A program made the translations under genes and the position numbers. From NCBI GenBank assembly GCA_031423495.1, contig JANPFP010000161.1, positions 1 through 64,000 on the forward strand: a stretch of 64,000 nucleotides of DNA, written 5' to 3'. The notes under the pieces were generated by a model. It was not told the DNA's origin. It made no database searches and was given only the letters and a program-made list of their open reading frames with translations. This stretch comes from JACPYM01 sp031423495 (GTDB taxonomy: Bacteria > Acidobacteriota > Blastocatellia > RBC074). Of this stretch, positions 52,808 through 64,000 are shown in pieces (within the stretch, counting starts at the first letter, position 1; each line of letters starts with the position of its first letter).

Positions 52808-53788
52808 TTACCTCAATAACGCTTCTAACAATTTCCGTTTTAGCGAACTTGATTCTTTTCGCGCTTGCAAATGTTCTTTCAGCCAAACTCGTTCGGACAT
52901 ATTGCCAAAGCGTGCCACTCGTAACAATTCATTAGCACATAACGATAACGACTCAGCAAAGCCTACGTCACCCTTCAAGTAAAATTTTTCGGTGAAATCT
53001 GGTTGTGCTGAAGATTTGTTGCGCACGAATTCAAAGGTGTCAGCAGTCGTATTCCAGCGATATGCTTTTCGTGTTTTACGTTGCCAAGCTGTGATTGGCT
53101 TCTGCCCACTTCCCCATTGAAAGTCGCATTCAAGCACTACTTCGCCGCCCTGAGGTTTTGCGTGCTTCTCCATAACGCGACAAGTTTCGCTAATCACCAA
53201 ATCATGTGGGGGTGAATATTGAGAATGTTTGCTTTCCAGCAAGACCTGCTTGGCAGGCTTCTCCCTCAGGCTGAACCATTCCTGATAAATTGCCGAAATG
53301 CCTGTCCCGAACCAGCCACGCGATGGAAGCACTACCCAAAAACGATCTCCCAGAAACTCTATGCGCGGGTCGCCCGGCAACCCATACTTAATGTAAGGCT
53401 CATCGTGGTAACTGACAAACTCCCATAGATTTTCTCCATTGCCGGTTTGAAAAAACAAATACCGATAAGATTCCGCGCCATTAGCAATGCGCAGCACTGC
53501 CAGTTGACGCGGGGTACCTGTGTGAAACGTAAACAGCGCAAGCTGATCTTTTCGCCCCGACAATGAAATCGTTCCAAAAGATTCGTCAGGAATTTGCAGG
53601 ACTTGCCATAAGGGAGTCAGTGATTCATCTGCGTGTGCTTCGATGTAATCTCTAATATGCTGAGGCCAATAGCCCGGCGTAGGCAGCGGAAAGGGAGTGA
53701 GGGGCGTTTGCGCAATCGGCTCAGGCGAAGGGCGGCGGCATCCAACCCAAAGACTTATCAGCAGCAACAGCGCGTAAAGATGTTTCAT
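52808..53788 (-). CDS. Probable lipoprotein of unknown function
   Basis: 326 residues from ATG 53788. The signal peptide (HLYALLLLISLWVGC) ends in a Cys that would be lipidated, although Trp at -3 is unusual. The body has repeated YRW/WEF-type aromatic stretches and no recognised domain. It is closely packed with the VapB-like antitoxin gene. Confidence 0.6.
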   Translation of the reverse strand: MKHLYALLLLISLWVGCRRPSPEPIAQTPLTPFPLPTPGYWPQHIRDYIEAHADESLTPLWQVLQIPDESFGTISLSGRKDQLALFTFHTGTPRQLAVLRIANGAESYRYLFFQTGNGENLWEFVSYHDEPYIKYGLPGDPRIEFLGDRFWVVLPSRGWFGTGISAIYQEWFSLREKPAKQVLLESKHSQYSPPHDLVISETCRVMEKHAKPQGGEVVLECDFQWGSGQKPITAWQRKTRKAYRWNTTADTFEFVRNKSSAQPDFTEKFYLKGDVGFAESLSLCANELLRVARFGNMSERVWLKEHLQARKESSSLKRKLLEALLR

Positions 53789-53887
53789 GCACCGCATTGT
53801 GAGTTGATATCCCTTTCACTGACAGCGTGCGCCCCGCAGGAAATCAGTGACGAGCTTCAATGAAACGCTGTGGGAATCCGCAAACAG

Positions 53888-56548
<2,661 letters not shown>

Positions 56549-56610
56549 AAGCGGTACGTCCTGAAAAAAATTGAATGGCAGTAAGCCGACACCTTACCGC
56601 AAACACCCGC

Positions 56611-59433
56611 TCAGCACGAAACGTGCGATGCCGCTCCCTCTAACAACGCGATAAAACGCGGGTCATCACGAATCCAATCAAAGTCGGGATCGCGTTTCAC
56701 CCACTCGATATCTGCCTCGCCCTTTTCCAACGCGGTTCCCAGCAAGGCCAGCGCCTCATCCACCTCGCCCACAATCGCGGCAAAGCACGCTCGGCTGTAT
56801 TCACTTTCTTCAGTCAAGAACGGGCGGGCAATTTCAATCTGCTGCACATATTCAGCAGTCTGTCCAAGTTTGCGATAACACGCCGCGAGACCCACAAGAG
56901 AATCGGCGTCATCTGGAGCTAATCTGATGGCGTTGCAATAATCGGCCAACGCCTCCTCGTACTTGCCCATGAACCGATAGGTCAATCCTCGTTGCGCGTT
57001 TGCCCAAACATCCTTCTCATCGAGTTCGATAGCACTATTGAAGTCGGCCAACGCCTCTTCGTACTTGCCCATCAATCGATAGGTCTCGCCGCGCCGCGCG
57101 ATTGCCCAAACATATTTCTCATCAAGAGCGATGGCGCAGGTGAAGTCGGTCAACGCCTCCTCGTACTTGTCCACCTCCTGATAGGTATATCCGCGAACCG
57201 CGATTACCCGAACATCCTTCTCATTGAGTTCGATGGCGCGCGTGAGGTCGGGCAGTGCCTCCTCGTACTTGCCCATCAACCGATAGGTATCTCCGCGACT
57301 CGCGATTGCCCAAACAAACTTCTCATCGAGTTCGATGGCGCGCGTGAAGTCGTCCAACGCCTCCTCGTATTTGCCCATCTCTTGATAGCTATCTCCGCGA
57401 ACCGAGATTGCCCAAGCATCCTTCTCATTAAGTTCGATGGCGCGCGTGAGGTCGGGCAGTGCCTCCTTGTACTTGTCCATTAACCAATAGGTTTCTCCGC
57501 GACTCATGATTGCCCAAGCATCTGTCTCATCGAGTTCAATCGCTCTCGTGAAGTCAGCCAGCGCCTCTTCGTACTTGCCCATCTCCTGATAAGTCTCACC
57601 GCGACTTTCGATTGCCCAAGCCCCCTTTTCATCAAGTTCAATAGCACGCGTAAAATCGGCCAGCGCCTCTTCGTACTTGCCCATCAACCGATAGCTCTCT
57701 CCGCGAACCGCAATTATCCAAGCGTACTTCTCATCAAGTCCGATAGCGCGCGTGCAGTCGGCCAGCGCCTCCTCGTACTTGCCCATCAACCGATACATAT
57801 CACCTCGTAGGGCATGGGTTTCACAACGAGCAGTAGTTGTCAGATCGTTTCGCCGTTCAAGCAGGTTTAGTTTTTCAATGCCAGGCTGAAATTCATGCTG
57901 ATCAGAAGCTCGCCAAATAGCCGCTAGCGCCTCTGCTAAATCCCGTATTGTCTGCGATCCTTTTTCGCGCCCGCACTGTTGGCAGCACTCTGCAAGCCTT
58001 TCGGAAAATCCCCAACGCCAGCGAAACGCTAGAAAAAAAGCATTCACCACCGCCCCACTGTTACGATCAGGCTGGGCATTGAGGGCGTGATAAACGCGCT
58101 CGCATTCACATTGTCGCCACGTCTCGCTGTCATAGGCTTCCCTGTTTTCGAGCTTGAGATCGGCTTGCGTTTTGGCGAAGTAATCTGCCAGGCGCGCATG
58201 CGCTTCGTCCGCATCCTTAGGCGTCGTGTTGCGTAAATGGCGCAGCATCAACTCGCGCACTTTCTCGTGATAAAACCAGCCGTCTTCGGCATTCCGGCGC
58301 ACGAAGCTTTGCGTGGCGAGCCAGTTGAAGGTGGCGGTGGCGTCACTGCCCAAGGCGGCGCTGAGAATGTCGCGGTTGAACCGGCGCGGCACGGCAGCCA
58401 GCAAGGCGGCGCGTCGGCGATCTTCCTGCTCGACCCATTGCAGAAAGCGTTCGACCGCATCCTTGCTGACATCGCGCAGTGGCACGCCGGGTTGCGGATT
58501 GGTGGCCGCCAACAATTCGACCAGCACCGGCAAGCCGCCCGTGTCTTCGTGAATTTGCGCGACCAGTTGTTCGTCGGCAATCGCGCGGGTGAGCAGATAG
58601 CCGCGCGTCTCTTCCGGCGTGAACGGTTCGAGCGGCATGTGACATATGTCGCCCGCCAATTCCGTCCAGTGCTGTTCCAGCGGCTCGCGCCCAGCGATGA
58701 CGAAACTGAGATTCGTATCGAAATCGCCGTAGTCATCAAAACCGCAAAGCGCCAGTAACCACGAAGCCAACGATGCGCTGGTGCGCTCGAAAACATCGAA
58801 GAGCAACAGCACGCGGCGTGAGGCCGTAGCCTTCGCCATCAGTTCCAGCCAGAGCGGCGTGAGAATGCGTTCAGGCTCGCGCAGCAAACGGACTTCGTCT
58901 TTGTTGCCCCAGCGATCAATCGCGTAATGAGCAAATTGCGACAGCGTTTCGCCCGCCGCCTTTTCGTCAACGTGTTCCAGAAACGGCGAAGCGCCCGGCA
59001 CGCGCCGCGCCGATTTGATCGCGGCATCCGACACGCCGCGCGCAATCAGATCAATCACGCCGCGCGGAGCTTTCGGGTCGCCTTCGACCTCTTGCCGCAA
59101 TTTGCGATATTCCTTGTAGCGTTCGTCAAAAGTGCTGTGCGCGAATTTGGCTTTGGCTAATTCTTCGGCTACGCGCCCCATCACAGCGGCGGGCGAGGTG
59201 TATTCGTCATCGCACGTGATGACGATGGCGTTGCGCTTGTGGGCGAGGTTCTCGAATTGTTTGAGCAACGTGCTTTTGCCGACGCCGCCCTCGCCCGTTA
59301 CCGAGAGAATCAAGAGCGGGGCTTCGTCCAACAGGTTTTCCTCAAACTTCCTGAGTTGCTCGCCGCGTCCGACAAAATTCTCTTTGCGGCGGCGTTCGCG
59401 CGCCTCTTTGCGCGACTGTGGTTTGTGATTCAT
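56611..59433 (-). CDS. STAND ATPase with nine near-identical TPRs
   Basis: 940 residues. An NB-ARC/AAA-like NTPase has Walker A GEGGVGKSTLLKQF (about 47-60) and Walker B RRVLLLFDVFERTS (about 207-219). A winged-helix-like middle follows. Then nine 34-residue TPR units with consensus YRLMGKYEEALADFTRAIEL lie between about residues 540 and 850. The C-terminal cap reads RDPDFDWIRDDPRFIALL. Such proteins oligomerise on ligand sensing; they include phage defence and regulatory members. No effector domain is obvious at either end. Many Lys/Arg residues (QSRKEARERRRKEN) precede the P-loop. Confidence 0.85.
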   Translation of the reverse strand: MNHKPQSRKEARERRRKENFVGRGEQLRKFEENLLDEAPLLILSVTGEGGVGKSTLLKQFENLAHKRNAIVITCDDEYTSPAAVMGRVAEELAKAKFAHSTFDERYKEYRKLRQEVEGDPKAPRGVIDLIARGVSDAAIKSARRVPGASPFLEHVDEKAAGETLSQFAHYAIDRWGNKDEVRLLREPERILTPLWLELMAKATASRRVLLLFDVFERTSASLASWLLALCGFDDYGDFDTNLSFVIAGREPLEQHWTELAGDICHMPLEPFTPEETRGYLLTRAIADEQLVAQIHEDTGGLPVLVELLAATNPQPGVPLRDVSKDAVERFLQWVEQEDRRRAALLAAVPRRFNRDILSAALGSDATATFNWLATQSFVRRNAEDGWFYHEKVRELMLRHLRNTTPKDADEAHARLADYFAKTQADLKLENREAYDSETWRQCECERVYHALNAQPDRNSGAVVNAFFLAFRWRWGFSERLAECCQQCGREKGSQTIRDLAEALAAIWRASDQHEFQPGIEKLNLLERRNDLTTTARCETHALRGDMYRLMGKYEEALADCTRAIGLDEKYAWIIAVRGESYRLMGKYEEALADFTRAIELDEKGAWAIESRGETYQEMGKYEEALADFTRAIELDETDAWAIMSRGETYWLMDKYKEALPDLTRAIELNEKDAWAISVRGDSYQEMGKYEEALDDFTRAIELDEKFVWAIASRGDTYRLMGKYEEALPDLTRAIELNEKDVRVIAVRGYTYQEVDKYEEALTDFTCAIALDEKYVWAIARRGETYRLMGKYEEALADFNSAIELDEKDVWANAQRGLTYRFMGKYEEALADYCNAIRLAPDDADSLVGLAACYRKLGQTAEYVQQIEIARPFLTEESEYSRACFAAIVGEVDEALALLGTALEKGEADIEWVKRDPDFDWIRDDPRFIALLEGAASHVSC
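56895..57815 (-). repeat. Nine 102-bp tandem TPR-coding repeats with dimeric higher order
   Basis: Nine units of 34 codons. Units 3 and 5 share a QEMGKYEEAL...TRAIELDE form, units 4 and 6 share PDLTRAIELNEKD, so blocks of two units (204 bp) seem to have been duplicated. Confidence 0.85.
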
Positions 59434-59879
59434 GCGTGGCTCTGTGTGAATGCTGCTGATTGAAAACGCTACGAGGAATGACTTGGGGCGCGGGGAATAT
59501 AGTTTCAGGCAACTGTTATTTCAATGGCTGTAAGGAGTAGCCACCAAACGGGTAGCGCAATCTGCCGAGATTGCGCAGCTTCGTCAGCTAGCCCTCGCCG
59601 ATAAACGGACGCCTTGCGCGGGTAGGAATTGCAAGTTTCGCGGCAAAATCAACACGCGCAATGGCAAGCCGCGCAATCTCGGCAGATTGCGCTACTGTTG
59701 CTCAAGGCTATTTTTCAAACCAGACAGTTCGCTTATCGGCGGAACTAACCAAGACTTTTCGAGCAGCCATCCTATGCACTGACAACCGCTAACCCCGAAG
59801 AAAAAAGAAACTATCAGACTGGGTGCTGCGTCCTACCCGTTGAACCGTTTCAGGATTCATACGAACCGCCACATCAGAT
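59434..59879. other. Long intergenic region between divergent genes
   Basis: About 445 bp with a GTAG-type REP pair (59552-59695) and otherwise AT-richer sequence that should hold the promoters of the STAND ATPase and TonB receptor genes. No gene seen. Confidence 0.6.
59552..59695. repeat. GTAG-type REP pair, 25-bp perfect arms
   Basis: Arms 59552-59576 and 59671-59695 are exact inverted copies. Each is GTAG followed by hairpin GCGCAATCT/AGATTGCGC with loop GCCG. Spacer 94 bp. Confidence 0.9.
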
Positions 59880-62753
59880 ATGCAATCGCTCCCTCAAGTT
59901 TGGAATTCGTTGACCGCCGCGTGTCGTCTGGCGCTTGGCTTGAGCCTGTTCGCACTTGTCGCTGCGGCGCAATCTATTGAAAGCCGGGGTGAAAGCTGGA
60001 ACGGCCAGATCACTGACGAACAAGGTTCGGTCATCGCTGGCGCTGAAATCGTATTGCTCGCCGCCGACGGCAAAGAACGAAACGCGACCTCTGACACCAA
60101 CGGCATATTCACTTTCAAAAACGTATCGGCAGGCAGATACATCGTCGTCATCACTGCACCGAACTTTCAGCCGTTTCGCCAAACCGAAGTCCTCGTCGCA
60201 TCGAATAGCGATCCGTTCAAAGCCACCTTGCTCGTAGCTCCCTTGAGCGAAGAGCAACAGATCGTCGCCGAAGCCAGCGGCGCTTCGGTCGAACCAGAGC
60301 AAAACCTGAGCGCCACCATTCTCGAAGGCGAAGCCTTACAAGACTTGCTGCCCGACAACGAAGAAGACCTGCGCGAGTTTTTGCAACAACTCGCAGGGCC
60401 AGCAGCAGGCGGCGGACAAGGCGGCGCACAAATTCGCGTGAACGGTTTTCGCGGCGGACGGCTGCCGCCCAAAGAAGCGATTGCTTCGGTGCGGGTAAAT
60501 TCAAATCCGTTTTCGGCGGAATACGCGCAATCGGGCGCGGCGCGCGTCGAGATCATCACCAAGCCCGGCAACGATCAATGGCATGGCAGTTCATCGTGGA
60601 CGGCGCGCAACTCGGCGCTCGATGCGCGCAATGCTTTCGCGCCCGTCAAACCTGAAGTCGCGCAAAATCGTTATTCGTTCAATCTGAGCGGCCCGCTGAT
60701 TCGCAAGCGGCTTTCGTTCTTTGCCAGCAGCGATTATCGCAAGCTCACCGGCAGCAGCACGGTTGTGGCGACGACGCTCGATGGCCCGTTCAGCGCCAAC
60801 GTACCCGCGCCCAACAGCAATCGCGGCCTTGACCTACGCGTTGATTATTTGCTGTCGAAGCGCAACACGTTGAGCGTGAATTACACATACGGGCAAAGCC
60901 GCATCGCCAACCGCGAATTCGCCGTGCGCTTTGACAGCAGCCGTGGCATTGGCGGTTTCACCTTGCCCGAACGCGGCTCTGAATCGTTCAACCGTGATCA
61001 CACTTTGCGCATCGCCGAGACGTTCATCGTCAACGCACGGCTCTTGCTTGAGACGCGCGTGCAACTTGAACAAGGTCGCAACCGCGCCGCAGCCAACACG
61101 AACGGCGCAGCCATTAACGTATCCGGCGCTTTCTTAGGCGGAGGCGCTACGTGTTGCCCCAGCCGCAACACGAACAGCGGCGGCGAATGGCAGCAATACC
61201 TGACGTGGACGCGCAAGAAACACACGTTGCGAGGCGGCTGGCAGCAGGAATACGACCGCGTGAATGATTTCAGCGCGACCAATTTCAACGGTACGTTTAC
61301 GTTTGCCAGTCTTGAGCAATATCGCAACGCGCTCGCCGGACAAGGCCGCGCGCAACAGTTCTCGCTCAATCGCGGCAATCCGCAATTGAATTATTCGATG
61401 TGGCGTTCGGCGTGGTTCATCAATGACGATTGGCGGTTGAATAATCGCTTCACTCTGTCGCTGGGCTTGCGCCACGAATTTCAAACGCAACTTGGCGACG
61501 CAAACAATTTCGCCCCGCGCATTGGCATTGCACTAGCGCCCAGCAAAGGTCGCAAGACCGTCATACGTTTCGGCGGCGGCGTTTTTTATAACCGGCTGCT
61601 CGGCAATCTTTACGAAAACACGCTGCGTTATAACGGCGTCAGGCAACAGAGCATCGTGATTGCGAACGCGCAATTCCCTGACCCGTTTGCGGGCAATCCC
61701 ACCGTACAAACCCGTAACACGATACGCCGCACGCTTGATGAAACCTTGCACGCGCCGCAAACGATCAGCTTTTCCAGCTCGCTCGAACGCCAACTGCCTT
61801 TCGGGCTGACGACTTCGACGACGTATACGTTCAGTCGCGGCTTGCACCAATTCCGCACGCGCAACCTCAACGCGCCGCTCAATGGCGAATTCCCTTTGGG
61901 CACAGCCACCGGCGCGCTCTATCAAATCGAATCGTCAGCGAGTTCGCGGCATCATTCGATGCTCACGCGCATGGAGCGCCGCTTCGGACGCGCGATGATG
62001 GTAATCGCCAACTACACGCTGGCCTTTACGCGCAGCGATTCAGACAGCCCGAACGCACTGCCCGCGAACAGTTACGACGTGCGCAACGAATGGACGCGCG
62101 CCTTGACTGACCGCCGCCATTCGCTGTTCGTCACCGGTCGCGTGCGCTTGCCGTGGGACTTAATTGTGGCTCCGACGATCACGGCGTCGTCAGGCTTGCC
62201 GTTCAACATCACGAGCGGCTTTGACGAAAACGGCGACACCAGTTTCACCGACCGCCCCGCCGGTTTGCGCCGCAACAGCGACTTGCCCGCGAATCTTTAC
62301 GTGCAAATTCCGAACGCCAATCGCTGCGTGCAAAATTGCCAGTCGGGCGGATCAGCAGTCACGTTGCTGCAATACTTGCAACGCAACCATCCCGACGGCG
62401 TGCGCGCCGAAGGCCCCGGTTCATTCAACGCAAGCGCACGGCTGACTAAGTCATTTAGCTTCGGCAAACGCACAGTGACGGCGGCTGACCGCGCGACGCA
62501 ACGCAATGACAAAGGCCGCGCAGCCAATCCGCGCGCCGTCAACAAAGCTGACAAAGTCGCCGCCAAAACTACGACGGGCGCAGACCGCGAAACAGGCCGC
62601 TTCAACCTGCAATTCAGCGTACAGATTTCCAACCTGCTTAACCGCGTCAACTTCGGGCAATTCGGCGGCGTACTCGGCTCGCCTTACTTCGGCTTGCCCA
62701 ACAGCGCAGGCGGCGCGCGTTCGTTTGAATTGAGTACGCGGTTTAGTTTTTGA
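59880..62753 (+). CDS. TonB-dependent receptor with N-terminal carboxypeptidase regulatory-like domain (Oar-like)
   Basis: 957 residues. Signal peptide (ALGLSLFALVAAAQ), CarboxypepD_reg-like domain (NGQITDEQGSVIAGAEIVLL, GIFTFKNVSAGRYIVVI), plug (GEALQDLLPDNEEDLREFLQ, IRVNGFRGGRLPPKEAIASV, NPFSAEYAQSGAARVEIITK) and a long beta barrel (FNLSGPLIRKRLSFFASSDY) ending in Phe (STRFSF). These receptors import large molecules across the outer membrane, and many copies occur in acidobacterial genomes. Near the C-terminus a basic Ala/Lys/Thr/Asp-rich insertion (TQRNDKGRAANPRAVNKADK) interrupts the barrel. It is divergent from the STAND gene. Confidence 0.88.
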   Translation: MQSLPQVWNSLTAACRLALGLSLFALVAAAQSIESRGESWNGQITDEQGSVIAGAEIVLLAADGKERNATSDTNGIFTFKNVSAGRYIVVITAPNFQPFRQTEVLVASNSDPFKATLLVAPLSEEQQIVAEASGASVEPEQNLSATILEGEALQDLLPDNEEDLREFLQQLAGPAAGGGQGGAQIRVNGFRGGRLPPKEAIASVRVNSNPFSAEYAQSGAARVEIITKPGNDQWHGSSSWTARNSALDARNAFAPVKPEVAQNRYSFNLSGPLIRKRLSFFASSDYRKLTGSSTVVATTLDGPFSANVPAPNSNRGLDLRVDYLLSKRNTLSVNYTYGQSRIANREFAVRFDSSRGIGGFTLPERGSESFNRDHTLRIAETFIVNARLLLETRVQLEQGRNRAAANTNGAAINVSGAFLGGGATCCPSRNTNSGGEWQQYLTWTRKKHTLRGGWQQEYDRVNDFSATNFNGTFTFASLEQYRNALAGQGRAQQFSLNRGNPQLNYSMWRSAWFINDDWRLNNRFTLSLGLRHEFQTQLGDANNFAPRIGIALAPSKGRKTVIRFGGGVFYNRLLGNLYENTLRYNGVRQQSIVIANAQFPDPFAGNPTVQTRNTIRRTLDETLHAPQTISFSSSLERQLPFGLTTSTTYTFSRGLHQFRTRNLNAPLNGEFPLGTATGALYQIESSASSRHHSMLTRMERRFGRAMMVIANYTLAFTRSDSDSPNALPANSYDVRNEWTRALTDRRHSLFVTGRVRLPWDLIVAPTITASSGLPFNITSGFDENGDTSFTDRPAGLRRNSDLPANLYVQIPNANRCVQNCQSGGSAVTLLQYLQRNHPDGVRAEGPGSFNASARLTKSFSFGKRTVTAADRATQRNDKGRAANPRAVNKADKVAAKTTTGADRETGRFNLQFSVQISNLLNRVNFGQFGGVLGSPYFGLPNSAGGARSFELSTRFSF

Positions 62754-62846
62754 ATCCGCTCACCGCCCGCGCTCCGTGCTGCCATAGCCACGCTTCAGTT
62801 GCCGCTGATAGAATGACCGCCCGTTGAGCGAAAGGAGTACAAAACC

Positions 62847-63173
62847 ATGTCAACCGTAGCATACGAACAAGCCCTCGAACTCGTGCGAAAGTTGTCGCCC
62901 GAAGAGCTTCAAAAATTGTTGCGGCAGATTCGTACCGAGCGCCAACCGGCTGCGTCAGCGACGAACGACACGGCTTGTCATCACCGTGAGCGGGAAATGC
63001 GCTGGTTGAGCGAGCATCGTTACGAACACATCGGCTCTTGGGTAGCGTTGGATGGCGACAACTTGGTTTGCTACGACAAAGATCTGGGCAAGGTATTCGC
63101 GCAAGCCAGCGCGCAAGGCGTAGCGAATCCGTTTACCGCCTTTATGGATGACCCTGATGTGGCGCAGATGTGA
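62847..63173 (+). CDS. Small DUF5678-like protein
   Basis: 108 residues, paralogous to 14568-14900: REREMRWLSEHRYEHIGSWV, ALDGDNLVCYDKDLGKVFAQ and NPFTAFMDDPD. N-terminal helix (VAYEQALELVRKLSPEELQK). Ribosome site AAAGGAG. It starts a three-gene plus-strand group with a BrnT/BrnA-like pair 27 bp downstream instead of the retropepsin-like partner of its paralogue. Function unknown. Confidence 0.7.
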   Translation: MSTVAYEQALELVRKLSPEELQKLLRQIRTERQPAASATNDTACHHREREMRWLSEHRYEHIGSWVALDGDNLVCYDKDLGKVFAQASAQGVANPFTAFMDDPDVAQM

Positions 63174-63200
63174 GACGGTACGCAACGGAGGCATTCAGCG

Positions 63201-63479
63201 ATGGGCGGTTGGGACAAATTTGAATGGGACGATGAAAACAAAAAGAACGGCAACGTTCAGCACCTCCGCGATCACGGCATCGAAACAGATGAAGCGGAAG
63301 AGTGTTTCTTTCACGAATATGAATATTGCCGCGATGAGCGGCGCTACGATGAGGTATATCTGATGGCAGGCCGAACGGATCGCGGCAGGCGGTTGCGACT
63401 GGTATTTGAGGATAAAGGCGACGGTTTGGTGCGCATCTTCACCGGCTGGGATTTGAAACCGAAGAAAGGAAAGCGATGA
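63201..63479 (+). CDS. BrnT-like toxin
   Basis: 92 residues. FEWDDENKKNGNVQHLRDHG, TDEAEECFFHEYEY, LMAGRTDRGRRLRLVFEDKG and VRIFTGWDLKPKKGKR follow the BrnT plan. It differs from the 26164-26439 copy in carrying the GRTDRGR arginine loop. Overlaps the next gene by 4 bp. Confidence 0.75.
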   Translation: MGGWDKFEWDDENKKNGNVQHLRDHGIETDEAEECFFHEYEYCRDERRYDEVYLMAGRTDRGRRLRLVFEDKGDGLVRIFTGWDLKPKKGKR

Positions 63480-63733
63480 AAAAACAATTTAGTAAGCTCA
63501 CGAAAGCCGAGCAGGAAAAAGTCGAACTGGCTTATCACCAGATGAAGCCGGAAGATTTTGACGAACTGATGACAAATGCCAAGCGGCACATTCCAGAAAC
63601 CATCCGCTTACCAAAGAAACTGGTCAAGCACTTGAAAGCCGTAGCCCAATCAGAAGGCGAACCCGAATACCAAGTCATGGTGCGCCGATGGATTGAGGAG
63701 CGGTTACAGCAAACGGCAACCTCTCACATTTAA
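63476..63733 (+). CDS. CopG/BrnA-like antitoxin
   Basis: 85 residues. The C-terminal half (ETIRLPKKLVKHLKAVAQSE, YQVMVRRWIEERL) is a ribbon-helix-helix-like DNA-binding unit; the Lys-rich N-terminus would contact the toxin. Starts with AAAGGAAAGCG upstream and overlaps the toxin gene. Confidence 0.7.
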   Translation: MKKQFSKLTKAEQEKVELAYHQMKPEDFDELMTNAKRHIPETIRLPKKLVKHLKAVAQSEGEPEYQVMVRRWIEERLQQTATSHI

Positions 63734-63748
63734 CCTTCACTTATCTGT

Positions 63749-64000
63749 ATGACAAACCTCGAACCAAGACAACTCAAACTGATTTCCTGCTTACGCATTT
63801 TTTTGTTACTCGCTTTGGCGCTGCCGATGCTGGCTGATCGAGTTGTGACAACGACTGCAACAGCGCAGCGTCCGCCCAATATCGTCTTCATCATGGCTGA
63901 TGATTTGGGGTGGGGAGATTTGGGGAGTTACGGCAACACCAAAATCCGTACGCCGCATCTCGACCGGATGGCGCGCGAGGGGATGAGGTTTACGCAATTT
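63749..64000 (+). CDS. Sulfatase (partial, cut by window edge)
   Basis: 84 codons of the N-terminus: a signal peptide (IFLLLALALPMLA), then PPNIVFIMADDLGWGDLGSY, the metal-binding start of arylsulfatases (the DD pair), and RTPHLDRMAREGMRF. The CxPSR active-site motif that would be converted to formylglycine lies beyond the window. It starts 15 bp after the antitoxin gene. Confidence 0.85.
   Translation, partial: MTNLEPRQLKLISCLRIFLLLALALPMLADRVVTTTATAQRPPNIVFIMADDLGWGDLGSYGNTKIRTPHLDRMAREGMRFTQF

Noticed and set aside
56992..57483. Repetitive plus-strand open frame over the TPR array
   Set aside because: The periodic sequence comes from the antisense of the 102-bp TPR repeats.

Overview
The window (about 55-56% GC by eye, densely coded) looks like chromosomal DNA of a Gram-negative, outer-membrane heterotroph. 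It is most likely an acidobacterium of the Blastocatellia type, but that is inference. The pointers are an Oar-like TonB-dependent receptor with an N-terminal carboxypeptidase-like domain, a large BNR/VPS10-type secreted propeller protein, Tol-Pal genes, HlyD adaptors, a multiheme cytochrome, and many small accessory genes (Uma2, DUF5678-like, BrnT/BrnA, PemK, VapC). No rRNA, tRNA, CRISPR array or transposase gene was seen.

Layout. 1-2852: the end of an inverted hlyD-like copy, then two hlyD adaptors. 3028-5554: six-heme cytochrome, Uma2 nuclease, and a coiled-coil gene broken by two in-frame stops. 6054-10909: vanZ and a partial ATP synthase operon (b', b, delta, alpha, gamma; no beta, epsilon, a or c). 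11060-15112: BNR propeller protein, a retropepsin-like/DUF5678-like pair and a gene remnant. 15449-17818: STAND ATPase with TPRs. 17992-31336: secreted and metabolic enzymes (amidohydrolase, RIFT-barrel-like protein, old yellow enzyme, class I fumarase, BrnT/BrnA, beta-lactamase-fold hydrolase, S9 peptidase, alpha/beta hydrolase). 31464-37437: ROK glucokinase, rsmI, a TonB-domain protein, a degenerate S41 protein, TolC. 37619-42865: arginine operon argC-argB-argD-argA-like-argJ on the minus strand. 43019-45042: two thioredoxin-fold proteins and an unknown gene. 45439-49611: tolB, a PemK toxin-antitoxin cassette, pal, cpoB. 49661-56548: acyl-CoA ligase, YdeI-like protein, VapC module with a lipoprotein, PcrA/UvrD helicase. 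56611-59433: second STAND ATPase with nine near-identical TPRs. 59880-64000: TonB receptor, DUF5678-like protein, BrnT/BrnA-like pair and the start of a sulfatase.

The strongest non-gene signal is in the spacers: most intergenic gaps carry a palindromic element. Two classes stand out. The first is REP-like hairpins led by GTAG or GGAG, mostly as head-to-head inverted pairs, whose stems differ by compensatory base changes while loops drift. This matches REP/BIME elements moved by RAYT transposases in other bacteria, but here several stem families coexist. The second is arrays of 7-bp repeats, mostly followed by their reverse complement. They sit at three successive ATP synthase junctions, at atpG-vanZ, and elsewhere. 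Some of these elements supply stop codons (argD, argA-like, atpH, argJ). Two overlap the 5' ends of genes, and in one case encode the hydrophobic core of what looks like a signal peptide.
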